A stretch of 64,000 nt of DNA from Lachnospiraceae bacterium JLR.KK002 (GTDB lineage Bacteria > Bacillota > Clostridia > Lachnospirales > Lachnospiraceae), in contig JAYMNP010000001.1 of NCBI GenBank assembly GCA_036941025.1, positions 2,378,501-2,442,500 on the forward strand, in the 5' to 3' direction. This document shows positions 7,076 through 15,348 of this stretch, piece after piece; position 1 is the first letter of the stretch; each line of letters begins with the position of its first letter. The position numbers were made by a program, and so were the translations under genes. Below the pieces are notes generated by a model that searched no databases, was not told the origin of the DNA, and saw only the letters and a program-made list of their open reading frames with translations.

Positions 7076-8929
7076 TTATTCACTGTCATCCATTATATCA
7101 TAATAAACCATCTTATCCGGCAGTTTGATATTCGGAACCCAGATCTTCTCTCCGCCCCAGCCCTTTTCTCCTGTCATCTGGTACATCGTGAGAACAATCT
7201 TATCCGTAACAGACGCACCCAGCTGCCAGTCATTGGGAGACAGCAGCGCACCCGTCCCCTTTGCCACATTCCTGTTCCTCCTGACAATCAAAACCCCCTG
7301 GCCTGCCGGTTTTTCTGCAAGCACCATATCAATAATAGAACGGAAAACACTGACCTTAAAATCATCCTCCGACTTGATATGGGAAAGAACTTCCTGCATC
7401 AGACGAAGGCTCACCTGATAGCAGGACTGTGACTCATCAAACGCTTCCAGAAGCCGGTCAATATCAGCAATCGTATCATTCTCCGGCGAATAAGGATAAT
7501 AATTTGTCCCCCCGGAAATCATGGCCAGCTTCTTATTATCCAGGACATTCTTCCTTGTCGGATTCAACCCCTCCGGATAATAAATCTTCACATCCGCCGT
7601 TCCCCTCTCCACCTGGGAGATAATAGAATTATTCGTTGCATTGATATCCGCAAACAGCTTATATAAATGCTCGTCAATAAACACCTTCATAAGCCCGGCA
7701 TCCCTGTCATAGCCGAACATACGGCTGTGCTGCCACATCGTATCCGCCTGCGGCTTTTTCGCCGTCCTGGTATAATAAATCGTCTGGAGCCCCGCAAAAG
7801 TAACACCCCGCCCCAGCGTATTCCCGCCAATGATCACATTAGAGCCCGATGCATAATCATCACTTCCCACACCGGAACTTCCGTTCATGACCAGAACCTT
7901 AATTTCATCATTCTCCAGCAGTTTCTGTATAAAATCCAGAACCTCTCCAAACGGCTTTTTCTCAAACTTAACCGGATTCAGCTGTTCATACCTCTGCCTG
8001 ACCTGCACAGTAAATCCCGCATCCCTGCATCTCCCCTTAAAATCTTCCAAAACCTTAAATACATCCTGCTGATACTTTCCATGCACCGCCTTCCGCACAC
8101 TGGGATGAATCAAAAAGTTTGACACCCTTTTCCCCGCCGTCAGCATGATTCCCGATACCACCAGATGGTGCATTAACGCCTCTTCCAGTGGATCGCTCAA
8201 AGAATCTATATAAGAAATACACTCCCCGGCTCCTTCCGCCGGAAAGAAAAAATCTCCCCCAAGATACCCATCCCCCGGCTGAAAATAATACGCAAAATAT
8301 GGATGCCACCCTGATGACATCGACTGTAACAGCAACGCCTGCGGCGTTCCCGTAACCTGCAGATAAATACTGCACGCTGACCTCGCCTTAATATCATCCA
8401 GATACCTATTTATAGAAGACTTGTTATTTCTGTTAATCATCGTATTCAAAGAAGCCGCATCTGCCTCATCGTCAATAATGAACAGCGGATTCCCCCTCAT
8501 AAAGCCCGTAGAACCCAGGATATTAGACCACTGCTTCAAAGTTCTCACATTCTTCTTTAAGACAATGATAACCGGCTGCATCAGACAGTTCTCCGCAAAA
8601 ATCTCCGAATCATATTCGTCACATATACAGAAACCATCCAAGTCCTCCCACACACGCTCAATCGTCTGTTGCTGGAGAATGACATTATCTGTTGTCAAAA
8701 TCAAAAATACCGGAAATCCCAAATCCGCCGCCACAGAAATCACGCCAAACATCTGCCCCGTTTTTCCGGACTGCACATTTCCAAAAAGAAGCCCCACTTC
8801 ATGCTCACAAAAAGAAAATTCCTCTAAATATTTCGGCGCAATGTTATCCACTGTTTTCCGGATAGAATCAGCTAACTGCTTATTCCCACGCCCCTCTATC
8901 GTCTTCAAGTATGTTTCAAGATATTTCAT
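7076..8929 (-). CDS. SF2 helicase-like ATPase with Z1 domain (N.NgoAVII / H.CglI-like)
   Basis: 617 residues, the motor of an ATP-dependent restriction system. Walker A 'GNVQSGKT' (50-57), Walker B 'IDDEAD' (152-157), 'VTGTP' (192-196, motif III-like), then the Z1 signature 'GGNTLGRGVTFAGL' (368-381) and 'QHSRMFGYDR' (400-409), which carries the motif VI arginine. Z1 proteins are known from restriction loci with C5 methyltransferases, Vsr and PLD nucleases. Its start (ATG 8929, AGGAGGCGGAAG upstream) overlaps the second PLD gene by 14 bases, so the two are translationally coupled. It sits between the two PLD genes. ATP-driven communication with the nuclease is inferred from the NgoAVII/CglI precedent. 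Confidence 0.9.
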   Translation of the reverse strand: MKYLETYLKTIEGRGNKQLADSIRKTVDNIAPKYLEEFSFCEHEVGLLFGNVQSGKTGQMFGVISVAADLGFPVFLILTTDNVILQQQTIERVWEDLDGFCICDEYDSEIFAENCLMQPVIIVLKKNVRTLKQWSNILGSTGFMRGNPLFIIDDEADAASLNTMINRNNKSSINRYLDDIKARSACSIYLQVTGTPQALLLQSMSSGWHPYFAYYFQPGDGYLGGDFFFPAEGAGECISYIDSLSDPLEEALMHHLVVSGIMLTAGKRVSNFLIHPSVRKAVHGKYQQDVFKVLEDFKGRCRDAGFTVQVRQRYEQLNPVKFEKKPFGEVLDFIQKLLENDEIKVLVMNGSSGVGSDDYASGSNVIIGGNTLGRGVTFAGLQTIYYTRTAKKPQADTMWQHSRMFGYDRDAGLMKVFIDEHLYKLFADINATNNSIISQVERGTADVKIYYPEGLNPTRKNVLDNKKLAMISGGTNYYPYSPENDTIADIDRLLEAFDESQSCYQVSLRLMQEVLSHIKSEDDFKVSVFRSIIDMVLAEKPAGQGVLIVRRNRNVAKGTGALLSPNDWQLGASVTDKIVLTMYQMTGEKGWGGEKIWVPNIKLPDKMVYYDIMDDSE

Positions 8930-10064
8930 CTTCCGCCTCCTGCTGGTGCCTGCTCTCCGGAAGGAAGGACAGCATCCACACTTCCAGCTCCGTGCCGTCT
9001 TCCGCCTTCGTCACAATATCCGTCTTCGTCAGCGTAATCGTATCACGCCCGTATTTATTCAGCATCTTATGTGTGATAACCCCTTTCCCGTCCTGGTCAC
9101 TTTCCACCCGGTTCACCGGCTCCACCAGTCCGGCCGCCACAAGGCGCCCTTTAATCCAGCGCCCCATAATCTTCAAATCATCCTTTGAATACAGATTCTT
9201 GTTATTCTGTCCGCAGGTCCAGGCCTGAAACTTCCAGCCGTCATCCGTAACCGCCATGAACGGCTGCTGATGCAGGGGATATCCCGGCAGGTCCCTGATG
9301 GACTTGCTGACCACCATCTCAATCTCCCACCACACACGCTTTCTTCCGCTCGCATAACAGACATTGATATTGGAACCCCTCATAGACTCATCGTTCTCAT
9401 CCTCCGGCACCTTCAACGGAAGCTCGAAAGAAACCTCCGTCATCCTCTTCTTATAAGCGTCCACTTCCTCCGGCGTAATTTTAGAAACAAACTCCTGATC
9501 TACCAGCGCCCGGTTCACCTCACGAATCAAAGGCACATCCCGCAGGTCAGCAATATTAGCCGAACACTTCGGAAGCATAATATCCCTGACATGGGCCGAA
9601 ATCTCCTGCAGTTCCTCCGGTTCCTCCGTCACTGCTGACAATTCATACTGGCGCAGATTGGATGCCTCCAGCTTGATCGCCCCCAGATTATGCGAACCAA
9701 CCACGGCAGAAAACGGCTTCCCATCCTTATAAAAGACATACACCTTCCCATGATATTTAAACGCCCTCACCAGACGCACTTCACCAATCCCGCGCCCAGT
9801 CCAGTCCTCATTCAAAGCCGCCGCCACATTATATGTACCCTCCGGCATACCCTCATGATAATACATGCCGATCGTCAGACAGACCCTCTTTATCCCGGCT
9901 CCGTCAACCAGCCCCTGCAGCTCTTTTAAAGCCGCCTTCGACACATACCCCACCGCAATATCTATTTCATCCGCCTCACGCACAGCATCCATAAAATAAT
10001 CTATAAAAGCCGTCTGTCCGTCTCCCAGCTTCAACGGAAGCATATTAGAATACAATAACCGCAT
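8916..10064 (-). CDS. PLD-family restriction endonuclease subunit, copy 2
   Basis: 382 residues, same architecture as the PLD protein at 6089 but longer and divergent. PLD nuclease motif H105-G-K107 followed by 'VVGSHNLGAI' (GSHN at 123-126); N-terminal strand 'EIDIAVGYVSKAAL'. The C-terminal part ('FMAVTDDGWKFQAWTCGQNN' and following) again looks B3-like. It overlaps the Z1 gene, making it the more likely direct partner of the ATPase. Start ATG 10064 with GAGAG upstream. Two PLD proteins in one operon allow homodimers with different specificity or a heterodimer; the sequence does not decide which. Confidence 0.85.
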   Translation of the reverse strand: MRLLYSNMLPLKLGDGQTAFIDYFMDAVREADEIDIAVGYVSKAALKELQGLVDGAGIKRVCLTIGMYYHEGMPEGTYNVAAALNEDWTGRGIGEVRLVRAFKYHGKVYVFYKDGKPFSAVVGSHNLGAIKLEASNLRQYELSAVTEEPEELQEISAHVRDIMLPKCSANIADLRDVPLIREVNRALVDQEFVSKITPEEVDAYKKRMTEVSFELPLKVPEDENDESMRGSNINVCYASGRKRVWWEIEMVVSKSIRDLPGYPLHQQPFMAVTDDGWKFQAWTCGQNNKNLYSKDDLKIMGRWIKGRLVAAGLVEPVNRVESDQDGKGVITHKMLNKYGRDTITLTKTDIVTKAEDGTELEVWMLSFLPESRHQQEAEDEIS

Positions 10065-10120
10065 TTTCTCTCACCATCCTCATTTGTCACAGCAATTATA
10101 ACAGACATACCAGAAACTTT

Positions 10121-10606
10121 CTACCGCCACTCGTCATCCGTCCCATAAAACATCCTGTCTCCCTGCACATTCAGTTCAAAAATGCACTCTTCAATCACCC
10201 GGATGCACTCCCCGCAGTTCTTCAAAATATCCTTTCCCCAAAACCGGATCACCGTCCAGCCCATGAACATAAGAGCCTTATTCACTTCATCGTCCCGCTC
10301 CATATTCCTCAATATCTTTTTCTTCCAATACTCCGGATTGTTCCCCGCCTCCAGACGGGGCTTCAAAACTTCCCAGTCCTTCCCGTGAAAAAACTCACTG
10401 TCGCAAAAAATCGCTATCTTATACTTCGTCAGCGCAATATCCGGCTTCCCCGGCAGTGCGGCATAATTCTTCCTATACCGGAATCCCCTTGCCCACAGTT
10501 CCTTCCGTAGCATCAACTCAATGCTGGTATCACTGGACCTGATATTCCGCATGTTCTTATGCCGCTGCTCCTTCGTAAGATTGTCCACATCATCAGCCCC
10601 AAACAC
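10121..10606 (-). CDS. Vsr-like endonuclease
   Basis: 161 residues of the very-short-patch-repair fold: 'TKEQRHKNMRNIRSSDTSIE' (N-terminal helix with conserved Glu), 'LWARGFRYRKNYAALPGKPD' (PD of the nuclease core at 55-56), 'KIAIFCDSEFFHG' and the C-terminal 'MGWTVIRFWGKDI'. In classical Vsr the third block reads like 'DGCFWHGC' and supplies zinc ligands; here cysteine and tryptophan are replaced ('CDSEFFHG'), as in a clostridial subgroup. Vsr normally repairs T:G mismatches produced by deamination of 5-methylcytosine, which fits the C5 methyltransferase nearby, but it could instead be a restriction nuclease. The GTG at 10606 has no strong ribosome binding site, so the start is uncertain. 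Confidence 0.85.
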   Translation of the reverse strand: MFGADDVDNLTKEQRHKNMRNIRSSDTSIELMLRKELWARGFRYRKNYAALPGKPDIALTKYKIAIFCDSEFFHGKDWEVLKPRLEAGNNPEYWKKKILRNMERDDEVNKALMFMGWTVIRFWGKDILKNCGECIRVIEECIFELNVQGDRMFYGTDDEWR

Positions 10607-10636
10607 AATATAAACAACTTTTGACTAATCCATCAC

Positions 10637-11029
10637 CTATCCAAGATACTCAATTTCAAGACTGTTAGGAGAAGTAAAAGTCACCCTGACTTCTCCGCCC
10701 TCTTGTGCGCCAACACTTCTGTACCAGTTACCAATACCTTTTAAGTTTCCTTCTTCTGCAAACTGCTTTGCATAAACATCCCCTGCACAGCTACACCCCT
10801 GCGCAAGCAAAATACCAGAATAACGTCCATTTACAGCAACACAGCGATACCTGGGATTTGCCGTGGGATGATTGTCATTAAATATACCAAACCGCTCTGC
10901 ATACCGCCTTGGTATTTTAATATAACCCTCCCCGTAAATCGGATCACGGGTATCAGTATAACGGTATGTACCCCATCCTAAATGGGACGGCTTCAAAGTA
11001 ACTGTAAATGTGTCTCCTGCTCTTGGCAT
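10637..11029 (-). CDS. Unknown 130-residue protein, possible stand-alone B3-like DNA-binding domain
   Basis: Not a family I can name with confidence. The sequence is rich in beta strands, with 'GEGYIKIPRRYAERFGIFND' in the middle and 'GGEVRVTFTSPNSLEIEYLG' at the end. The '(R/Y)YI.IP..YA..F' pattern is reminiscent of B3-like domains of restriction enzymes (EcoRII-N, BfiI-C). It has one CxC pair ('GCSCAG'). It starts at ATG 11029 with GGGAGG upstream and lies between the Vsr-like and HNH genes, all on the minus strand with short gaps, so it probably belongs to the restriction operon. The B3 assignment is inference from pattern, not homology search. Confidence 0.6.
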   Translation of the reverse strand: MPRAGDTFTVTLKPSHLGWGTYRYTDTRDPIYGEGYIKIPRRYAERFGIFNDNHPTANPRYRCVAVNGRYSGILLAQGCSCAGDVYAKQFAEEGNLKGIGNWYRSVGAQEGGEVRVTFTSPNSLEIEYLG

Positions 11030-11108
11030 AAAAATTCCTCCCTTGTACTTTCAAAATTTAATTTATCCATCAAATCTATTTACTTCTGTGCATACCACCA
11101 GTCCCAAA

Positions 11109-11891
11109 TCATGTTTTGAAAACCACATCATTATGAAATTCCAAAAACTCTTTTCTGGGGAAAAATTTATTTGGCATCCTGATTTTTTGATTGGCAAAAC
11201 TCAACAGCCAGTCCTCCACCGTATCTCCCTCCATAGACGGCTTTATTTCAGACGAAACCTTAATAATATAATCCGGAGTAACTGTTATCAATCCCCTGTC
11301 AAATGCTTTATCATGGAGCGCATTCAGCGTAAGACCATTCATCGGATTTGTCCGCTCTGTCCTGCTGTCCGCATCTTTCCAAGGCTTAATATGGCTTGCT
11401 ACAAGAAGTTCAGGAATAGCCAGCCCAGTAATGCAGCACTTATTCTCATATGAATTTAATACTGCCATCCTAAAGAAGTCCTGACCAATTCGACTTTTGA
11501 CCAACTGTTCCCGGACTCCTCCCTCCGGAAGCATAACAATTTCCGGCTCATTCACAACTTTATCAATACTCTCACTCTTTAAATTCGCCAATATGCATCT
11601 TGCCTGATAAGATAAGTCTTCCCAATTACTGCTGAACTCTTCCCATACCGAAGCATCCAGCTTGCTTCCATGAGCCATTGCCGTAACATTTCTTTTCCTA
11701 AGCTCCGGGTCATAATGAGCCAAATTATGCATTTTAAGCGCCACCGCTCCCGGAGTCCTCCCCATTAAACCAGCCAACTCCATTATATCTTTATTGGACG
11801 AATTGATTTTGCCGAACGAGGTTCTACAATACAAATCAAACGCAAGTATTGTCTCTTCCTTTGACCATTTTATTCCCGTTCTATCCAACAC
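11109..11891 (-). CDS. HNH restriction-type endonuclease
   Basis: 260 residues. The N-terminus (1-60) looks SANT/Myb-like ('WSKEETILAFDLYCRTSFGK') with a further helix-turn-helix ('LMGRTPGAVALKMHNLAHYD'), suited to DNA binding. The C-terminal HNH_2 domain has 'KCCITGLAIPELLVASHIKP' (His167), 'NPMNGLTLN' (Asn185) and 'ALHDKAFDRGLI' (His193). This is the layout of many HNH restriction or modification-dependent nucleases. It is first of the minus-strand nuclease cluster. It could be a second, independent effector (possibly acting on modified DNA) or part of the same system; context alone does not tell. Confidence 0.85.
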   Translation of the reverse strand: MLDRTGIKWSKEETILAFDLYCRTSFGKINSSNKDIMELAGLMGRTPGAVALKMHNLAHYDPELRKRNVTAMAHGSKLDASVWEEFSSNWEDLSYQARCILANLKSESIDKVVNEPEIVMLPEGGVREQLVKSRIGQDFFRMAVLNSYENKCCITGLAIPELLVASHIKPWKDADSRTERTNPMNGLTLNALHDKAFDRGLITVTPDYIIKVSSEIKPSMEGDTVEDWLLSFANQKIRMPNKFFPRKEFLEFHNDVVFKT

Positions 11892-11992
11892 ATCACCTTC
11901 ATCTTATATGTAAAACCTCATTCACCGGCTAATCGGCTGTACTTGAATCAGCTATGCTACCATGATATCACAAATTAATATATCCGCTCACT

Positions 11993-12409
11993 TCATATTA
12001 ACTTATATTGCGTAAAAATACTGCTGTCTCCATTTGCAAATCTCTTAGAAAGCTCTAATTCTTCATCCGCAGTTAATTCATTCAATAATTTGACACTGTC
12101 ATATGCGCCCTTTAAGACAACATTGTATATTTCTCCACATAATTCATTATATAGTTCATTTGGATAAAGCTCTTCTAACCGTCTCAAAGGTATATTGCTT
12201 GCCACAACTTTAACAATCTGCTGTATCGCTGAATAAACCGAATTATCCATACGGACATCAACTATAAATTTTTCAATCTCTTTCCGGTCCACGCCATAGA
12301 AATTATTCATATAATTTATCACTTTATTGTAATTCAGAACATCTTTACCCAAATCATGGTACTTGGATGTCCTCATAAATAATTCATAACACATATCAAA
12401 AAAGTTCAT
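11993..12409 (-). CDS. Hypothetical protein, 138 residues, A+T-rich
   Basis: Not recognised. It is an all-helical acidic protein beginning MNFFDMCYELFMRTSKYHDL, with no cysteine motif, signal peptide or membrane segment. Start ATG 12409 is preceded by GGAGGGATTGG. The gene is visibly more A+T-rich than the partition genes on the other side of the IS, suggesting separate acquisition. It lies upstream of the HNH gene, separated by about 100 bases, and may be an accessory or immunity protein; that is a guess from position only. Confidence 0.6.
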   Translation of the reverse strand: MNFFDMCYELFMRTSKYHDLGKDVLNYNKVINYMNNFYGVDRKEIEKFIVDVRMDNSVYSAIQQIVKVVASNIPLRRLEELYPNELYNELCGEIYNVVLKGAYDSVKLLNELTADEELELSKRFANGDSSIFTQYKLI

Positions 12410-12574
12410 TCCAATCCCTCCGACTAATTATCTGACTTCAAGATAAACTCTCTTAGACCTATTATACAGCCAATTCACTATTCCCACAATAATTACTATC
12501 CGGATTTCTGTTAAAAAAAGAGTCCGCCATACACTGACGAACTCTCCAATAATATTATAAGTTTACTTTACCCA

Positions 12575-14039
12575 CACCACTTTACAACTTTTCCATAAAA
12601 AATGTCATACAGGACTTTCTGATGTATAATAAGTTTGCAAACAAAAAAATACGAAAGAAAGTGATCCTGTACGACAAACTTATTATACAACGAAAAAACT
12701 ATAATTGGTAGACTTTATCATTATTTTTACATTTATTTTGAGACTTGTTCCATTCCTACGGCTGAGACATTAATCCTGCTTCTTTTGTCCATACTGACAC
12801 TGGAGTCAGCGGATTCCATCCGTTTCCTTTACAGGCATTTCCTGTCGAAGCTTACAGATAAATCCCTGAATGCCTTTTACTATGCCTGCTCCTATGCCAA
12901 AGTGGACTATTCCAGGTTTATCAATGCAACAGCATCCATGGCTTTGAAGCTGATCCCGGAAAACCTTAGGACACAGCCTGTCTTTCTATGTATTGACGAC
13001 ACTATTGTCCCCAAATATGGAAAGAAATTTGAGGATGTCTCAAAACTCTTTGACCATTCCGCGCATAACGGCAGCGGCTACCTGAACGGGCACTGCTTTG
13101 TGAGCGTCATGCTCTGCGTGCCGGTGTGGGATAAGGACAGGATTGTTTACCAGGCGCTGCCGCTTTCCTACCGCATGTGGCAGAAAAAAGAGTCCAAACT
13201 GGAACTTGCCGCTTCCATGGTACGGCAGGTCATGCCTGAGTTATCGGAAAAGAAAAATGTAATCATCCTGTGCGACAGCTGGTACACTAAAAGCTCCCTG
13301 GTTTCTGTCGTGGATGAATACCCGAACCTTGACCTGGTCGGAAATGCAAGGTACGACTCTGTCCTTTATGACCTTGCCCCGCAGCCGACCGGAAAAAGGG
13401 GGCGGCCTGCAAAACACGGGAAACGCCTTTCAGCGGATAGGGATTTTACACTTTCGGACGAAAAAATAGGCGGCTACTATATTGGAACACGCCGTGTCCT
13501 TACAAATATTTTCGGCACAAGGGAAGTCCTTGCCTATGTGACAGCCACAGAGAAGGAAGGCGGTTCCAGACGCCTGTTCTTCAGTACGGCCTTCCCAACA
13601 CAGCTGCAGATTTTTTGTGCATGGCAGGAAAAGGTTCCTCTGAACCAGACGGGAAGTGCATGGATGAACTACATCCCCTTGTTCCTATATTCATTCAGAT
13701 GGAATATTGAAATCGGCTATTACGAGCAGAAAACCTTCTGGTCGCTATGCAGCTATATGGTGCGTAGCCGGAGAGGGATTGAAATGCTGGTCAATCTGAT
13801 CAACATAGCTTACTGCGCGATGAAGCTGCTGCCATACCAGGATGAAACATTTTCAAAATACCGTAAGGAAAGCGTACAGGATTTCAGGTTTGCACTCAGC
13901 GAAAGGATCCGGCAGGAGGTATTTTTTGCCACTTTCGTAGAAAAGAGCGAAAGTATAATAAAATCATCTGCCCTTATGAAAACCTTGAAATACCTTGTCT
14001 GGCAAAAGGGCTATTATTTGTAAAAGTTGTAAACTGGTG
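12575..14039 (+). mobile_element. IS701-like insertion sequence with 8-bp target duplication
   Basis: Terminal inverted repeats of about 21 bp with two mismatches: CACCACTTTACAACTTTTCC at 12575 and the complement of CACCAGTTTACAACTTTTAC ending at 14039. Both ends are flanked by the direct repeat TTTACCCA (12567-12574 and 14040-14047). Length 1,465 bp with one transposase gene. Perfect duplications indicate a recent, complete insertion between the hypothetical gene at 12409 and the partition cluster. The transposase stop codon lies inside the right repeat. Confidence 0.88.
12785..14023 (+). CDS. IS701-like DDE transposase
   Basis: 412 residues from a TTG. IS4-superfamily (DDE_5/IS701-type) transposase with 'VFLCIDDTIVPKYGKKFEDV' (first catalytic D), 'KNVIILCDSWYTKSSLV' (second D) and 'YSFRWNIEIGYYEQKTFW' (catalytic E in the YREK-like block). 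The start is a problem: the frame is open back to 12665 and encodes family-like residues 'ETCSIPTAETLILLLLS' before the TTG, but contains no ATG, GTG or TTG upstream. A GTG in another frame at 12661 begins VILYDKLIIQRKNYNW. A small frameshift near 12710 may have split the real N-terminus, which would make this copy defective. Confidence 0.85.
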   Translation: MSILTLESADSIRFLYRHFLSKLTDKSLNAFYYACSYAKVDYSRFINATASMALKLIPENLRTQPVFLCIDDTIVPKYGKKFEDVSKLFDHSAHNGSGYLNGHCFVSVMLCVPVWDKDRIVYQALPLSYRMWQKKESKLELAASMVRQVMPELSEKKNVIILCDSWYTKSSLVSVVDEYPNLDLVGNARYDSVLYDLAPQPTGKRGRPAKHGKRLSADRDFTLSDEKIGGYYIGTRRVLTNIFGTREVLAYVTATEKEGGSRRLFFSTAFPTQLQIFCAWQEKVPLNQTGSAWMNYIPLFLYSFRWNIEIGYYEQKTFWSLCSYMVRSRRGIEMLVNLINIAYCAMKLLPYQDETFSKYRKESVQDFRFALSERIRQEVFFATFVEKSESIIKSSALMKTLKYLVWQKGYYL

Positions 14040-14116
14040 TTTACCCAGATTCTTTTTAACTCCTGCCTCTTTTGTGCCAGACCAATACAGGCATCCCCTC
14101 ATTTGCTCCGCCACAT

Positions 14117-14398
14117 TTACTGCCGCACACGCTTCCGCCCATTCATCTGGAACACATCATGCCCTTTGATGCTCTTCACCGCCTGCCCCAGACTCCTGGC
14201 CCTCCCATGCTGATGGTACGGTTGGGAAGCCCTGTGCTTATGAAAAATAATACACTCCCCCTCCCCCGGATACTCCGGATTATGGATATACCAGATATGC
14301 CCCGTATTCTTCGACTGGAGCGTCACATCATATTCCTCCGCCAGAATAATGTTAAAATAAGACCTATCCAGCCTCCCGATCTCTTCCGCCCGGAACAT
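14117..14398 (-). CDS. Conserved small protein of the partition cluster
   Basis: 93 residues beginning MFRAEEIGRLDRSYFNIILA, with 'HIWYIHNPEYPGEGECIIFH' in the middle and a basic C-terminus. I recognise no domain; a similar small gene is often found after parB on clostridial conjugative elements. The start at 14398 has GGGGGAG upstream and overlaps the preceding small gene. Last gene of the minus-strand cluster SymE-like, ParA, ParB. Confidence 0.6.
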   Translation of the reverse strand: MFRAEEIGRLDRSYFNIILAEEYDVTLQSKNTGHIWYIHNPEYPGEGECIIFHKHRASQPYHQHGRARSLGQAVKSIKGHDVFQMNGRKRVRQ

Positions 14399-14531
14399 CA
14401 GACACTCCCCCTTTCCCGAACCACGCCGACAGCGCGTCCTCCACGATACCCGCCACCTCCCCAGGCTTCACCCCGCCAAAATACCTCTCATACACCTCCG
14501 CCGACAGCCTCACGCTTCTTCCCTTTTCCAC
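14364..14531 (-). CDS. Possible ribbon-helix-helix small protein overlapping parB 3' end
   Basis: A 55-residue frame starting at GTG 14531 inside the end of parB: VEKGRSVRLSAEVYERYFGG then 'VKPGEVAGIVEDALSAWFGK'. The 'RSVRLS..VYERY' strand followed by two helices resembles a CopG-type ribbon-helix-helix DNA-binding domain, which is common for partition accessory proteins. It bridges the gap between parB (ends 14488) and the next gene (starts 14398), overlapping both. No strong ribosome binding site is visible, so translation would depend on coupling. Confidence 0.45.
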   Translation of the reverse strand: MEKGRSVRLSAEVYERYFGGVKPGEVAGIVEDALSAWFGKGGVSDVPGGRDREAG

Positions 14532-15348
14532 TATCCAGCGCCCCCAGCACAGCCTCTTCCGTCACATTCCCCGCCATGCCCCTCACGCACTTCGCCGTCT
14601 TCACATCCAGCTTAATCTTCCCCGTATCCGCCAGCCCGGACACCACTTCCTGCTCCTTCTCCGACAGATAAGACAAGTCCACCGCCGCCACCAAAGGCAG
14701 CGTCCCCTCGTCCAGCCGCCCCTTCAAAGGCCCCTCCAACTTCTGCACCCGCATATACCTGGCAATATTCCTCCCGGTCATCCCATACTCTTCCCCAATG
14801 GCATCCCGGCTCTTCAACCTGTGGACATCATGTCCACAAGTCCCCGCCGTGTCCTGCCCGTTCAGCCTTGCGATCTCCTCCAGAATATCATTCCGCCGCC
14901 CCTGGCTGCTGACCTTCTCATACCGCTCCGCCAGCACCGCCGCCTTCTCACTGGGCCGAAGCTCCGCAAATCCCCTCTGTATCACATTGGTCTCAATCAC
15001 ATACACATAAGCGTCCTCTTCCGTCAAATCCGTCTTCACAATGGCCGGAATCTCCGTCAAGCCTGCCAGCCTCCCCGCCACCTGCCGGTTATGCCCCGCA
15101 AGCATCTCATACCCGTCCCCTTCCTGCCACACGATCACCGGATTCAGGACCCCATGCTCCCTGATGCTCTCCACCATATCCTCCAGACGCTCCCCCTCAT
15201 ACAGCCGGAACGGATGCCTCCGGAACGGGCGGATACCGTCAATCGGCAACATCCGAATCCCATCCTCCACGGCGGAAACCTCTTCCGCCCCCGCCAGCAG
15301 GTCCACAGCGTCATTAAAAATCTTCCTCTTCGCCCCATTAGCTTTCAT
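14488..15348 (-). CDS. parB: ParB-family partition protein
   Basis: 286 residues. N-terminal ParB/sulfiredoxin-fold NTPase-type domain with 'IRPFRRHPFRLYEGERLEDM', the box 'LAGHNRQVAGRLAGL' and 'ETNVIQRGFAELRPSEKAA'. A central helix-turn-helix follows ('SRDAIGEEYGMTGRNIARYM') and a dimerisation tail. Works with ParA to segregate or stabilise a plasmid or integrative element. It overlaps the end of parA by 11 bases and has AGGAG upstream. The G+C-rich composition contrasts with the flanking A+T-rich genes, consistent with an acquired element. No parS candidate was identified with certainty. Confidence 0.9.
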   Translation of the reverse strand: MKANGAKRKIFNDAVDLLAGAEEVSAVEDGIRMLPIDGIRPFRRHPFRLYEGERLEDMVESIREHGVLNPVIVWQEGDGYEMLAGHNRQVAGRLAGLTEIPAIVKTDLTEEDAYVYVIETNVIQRGFAELRPSEKAAVLAERYEKVSSQGRRNDILEEIARLNGQDTAGTCGHDVHRLKSRDAIGEEYGMTGRNIARYMRVQKLEGPLKGRLDEGTLPLVAAVDLSYLSEKEQEVVSGLADTGKIKLDVKTAKCVRGMAGNVTEEAVLGALDSGKGKKREAVGGGV

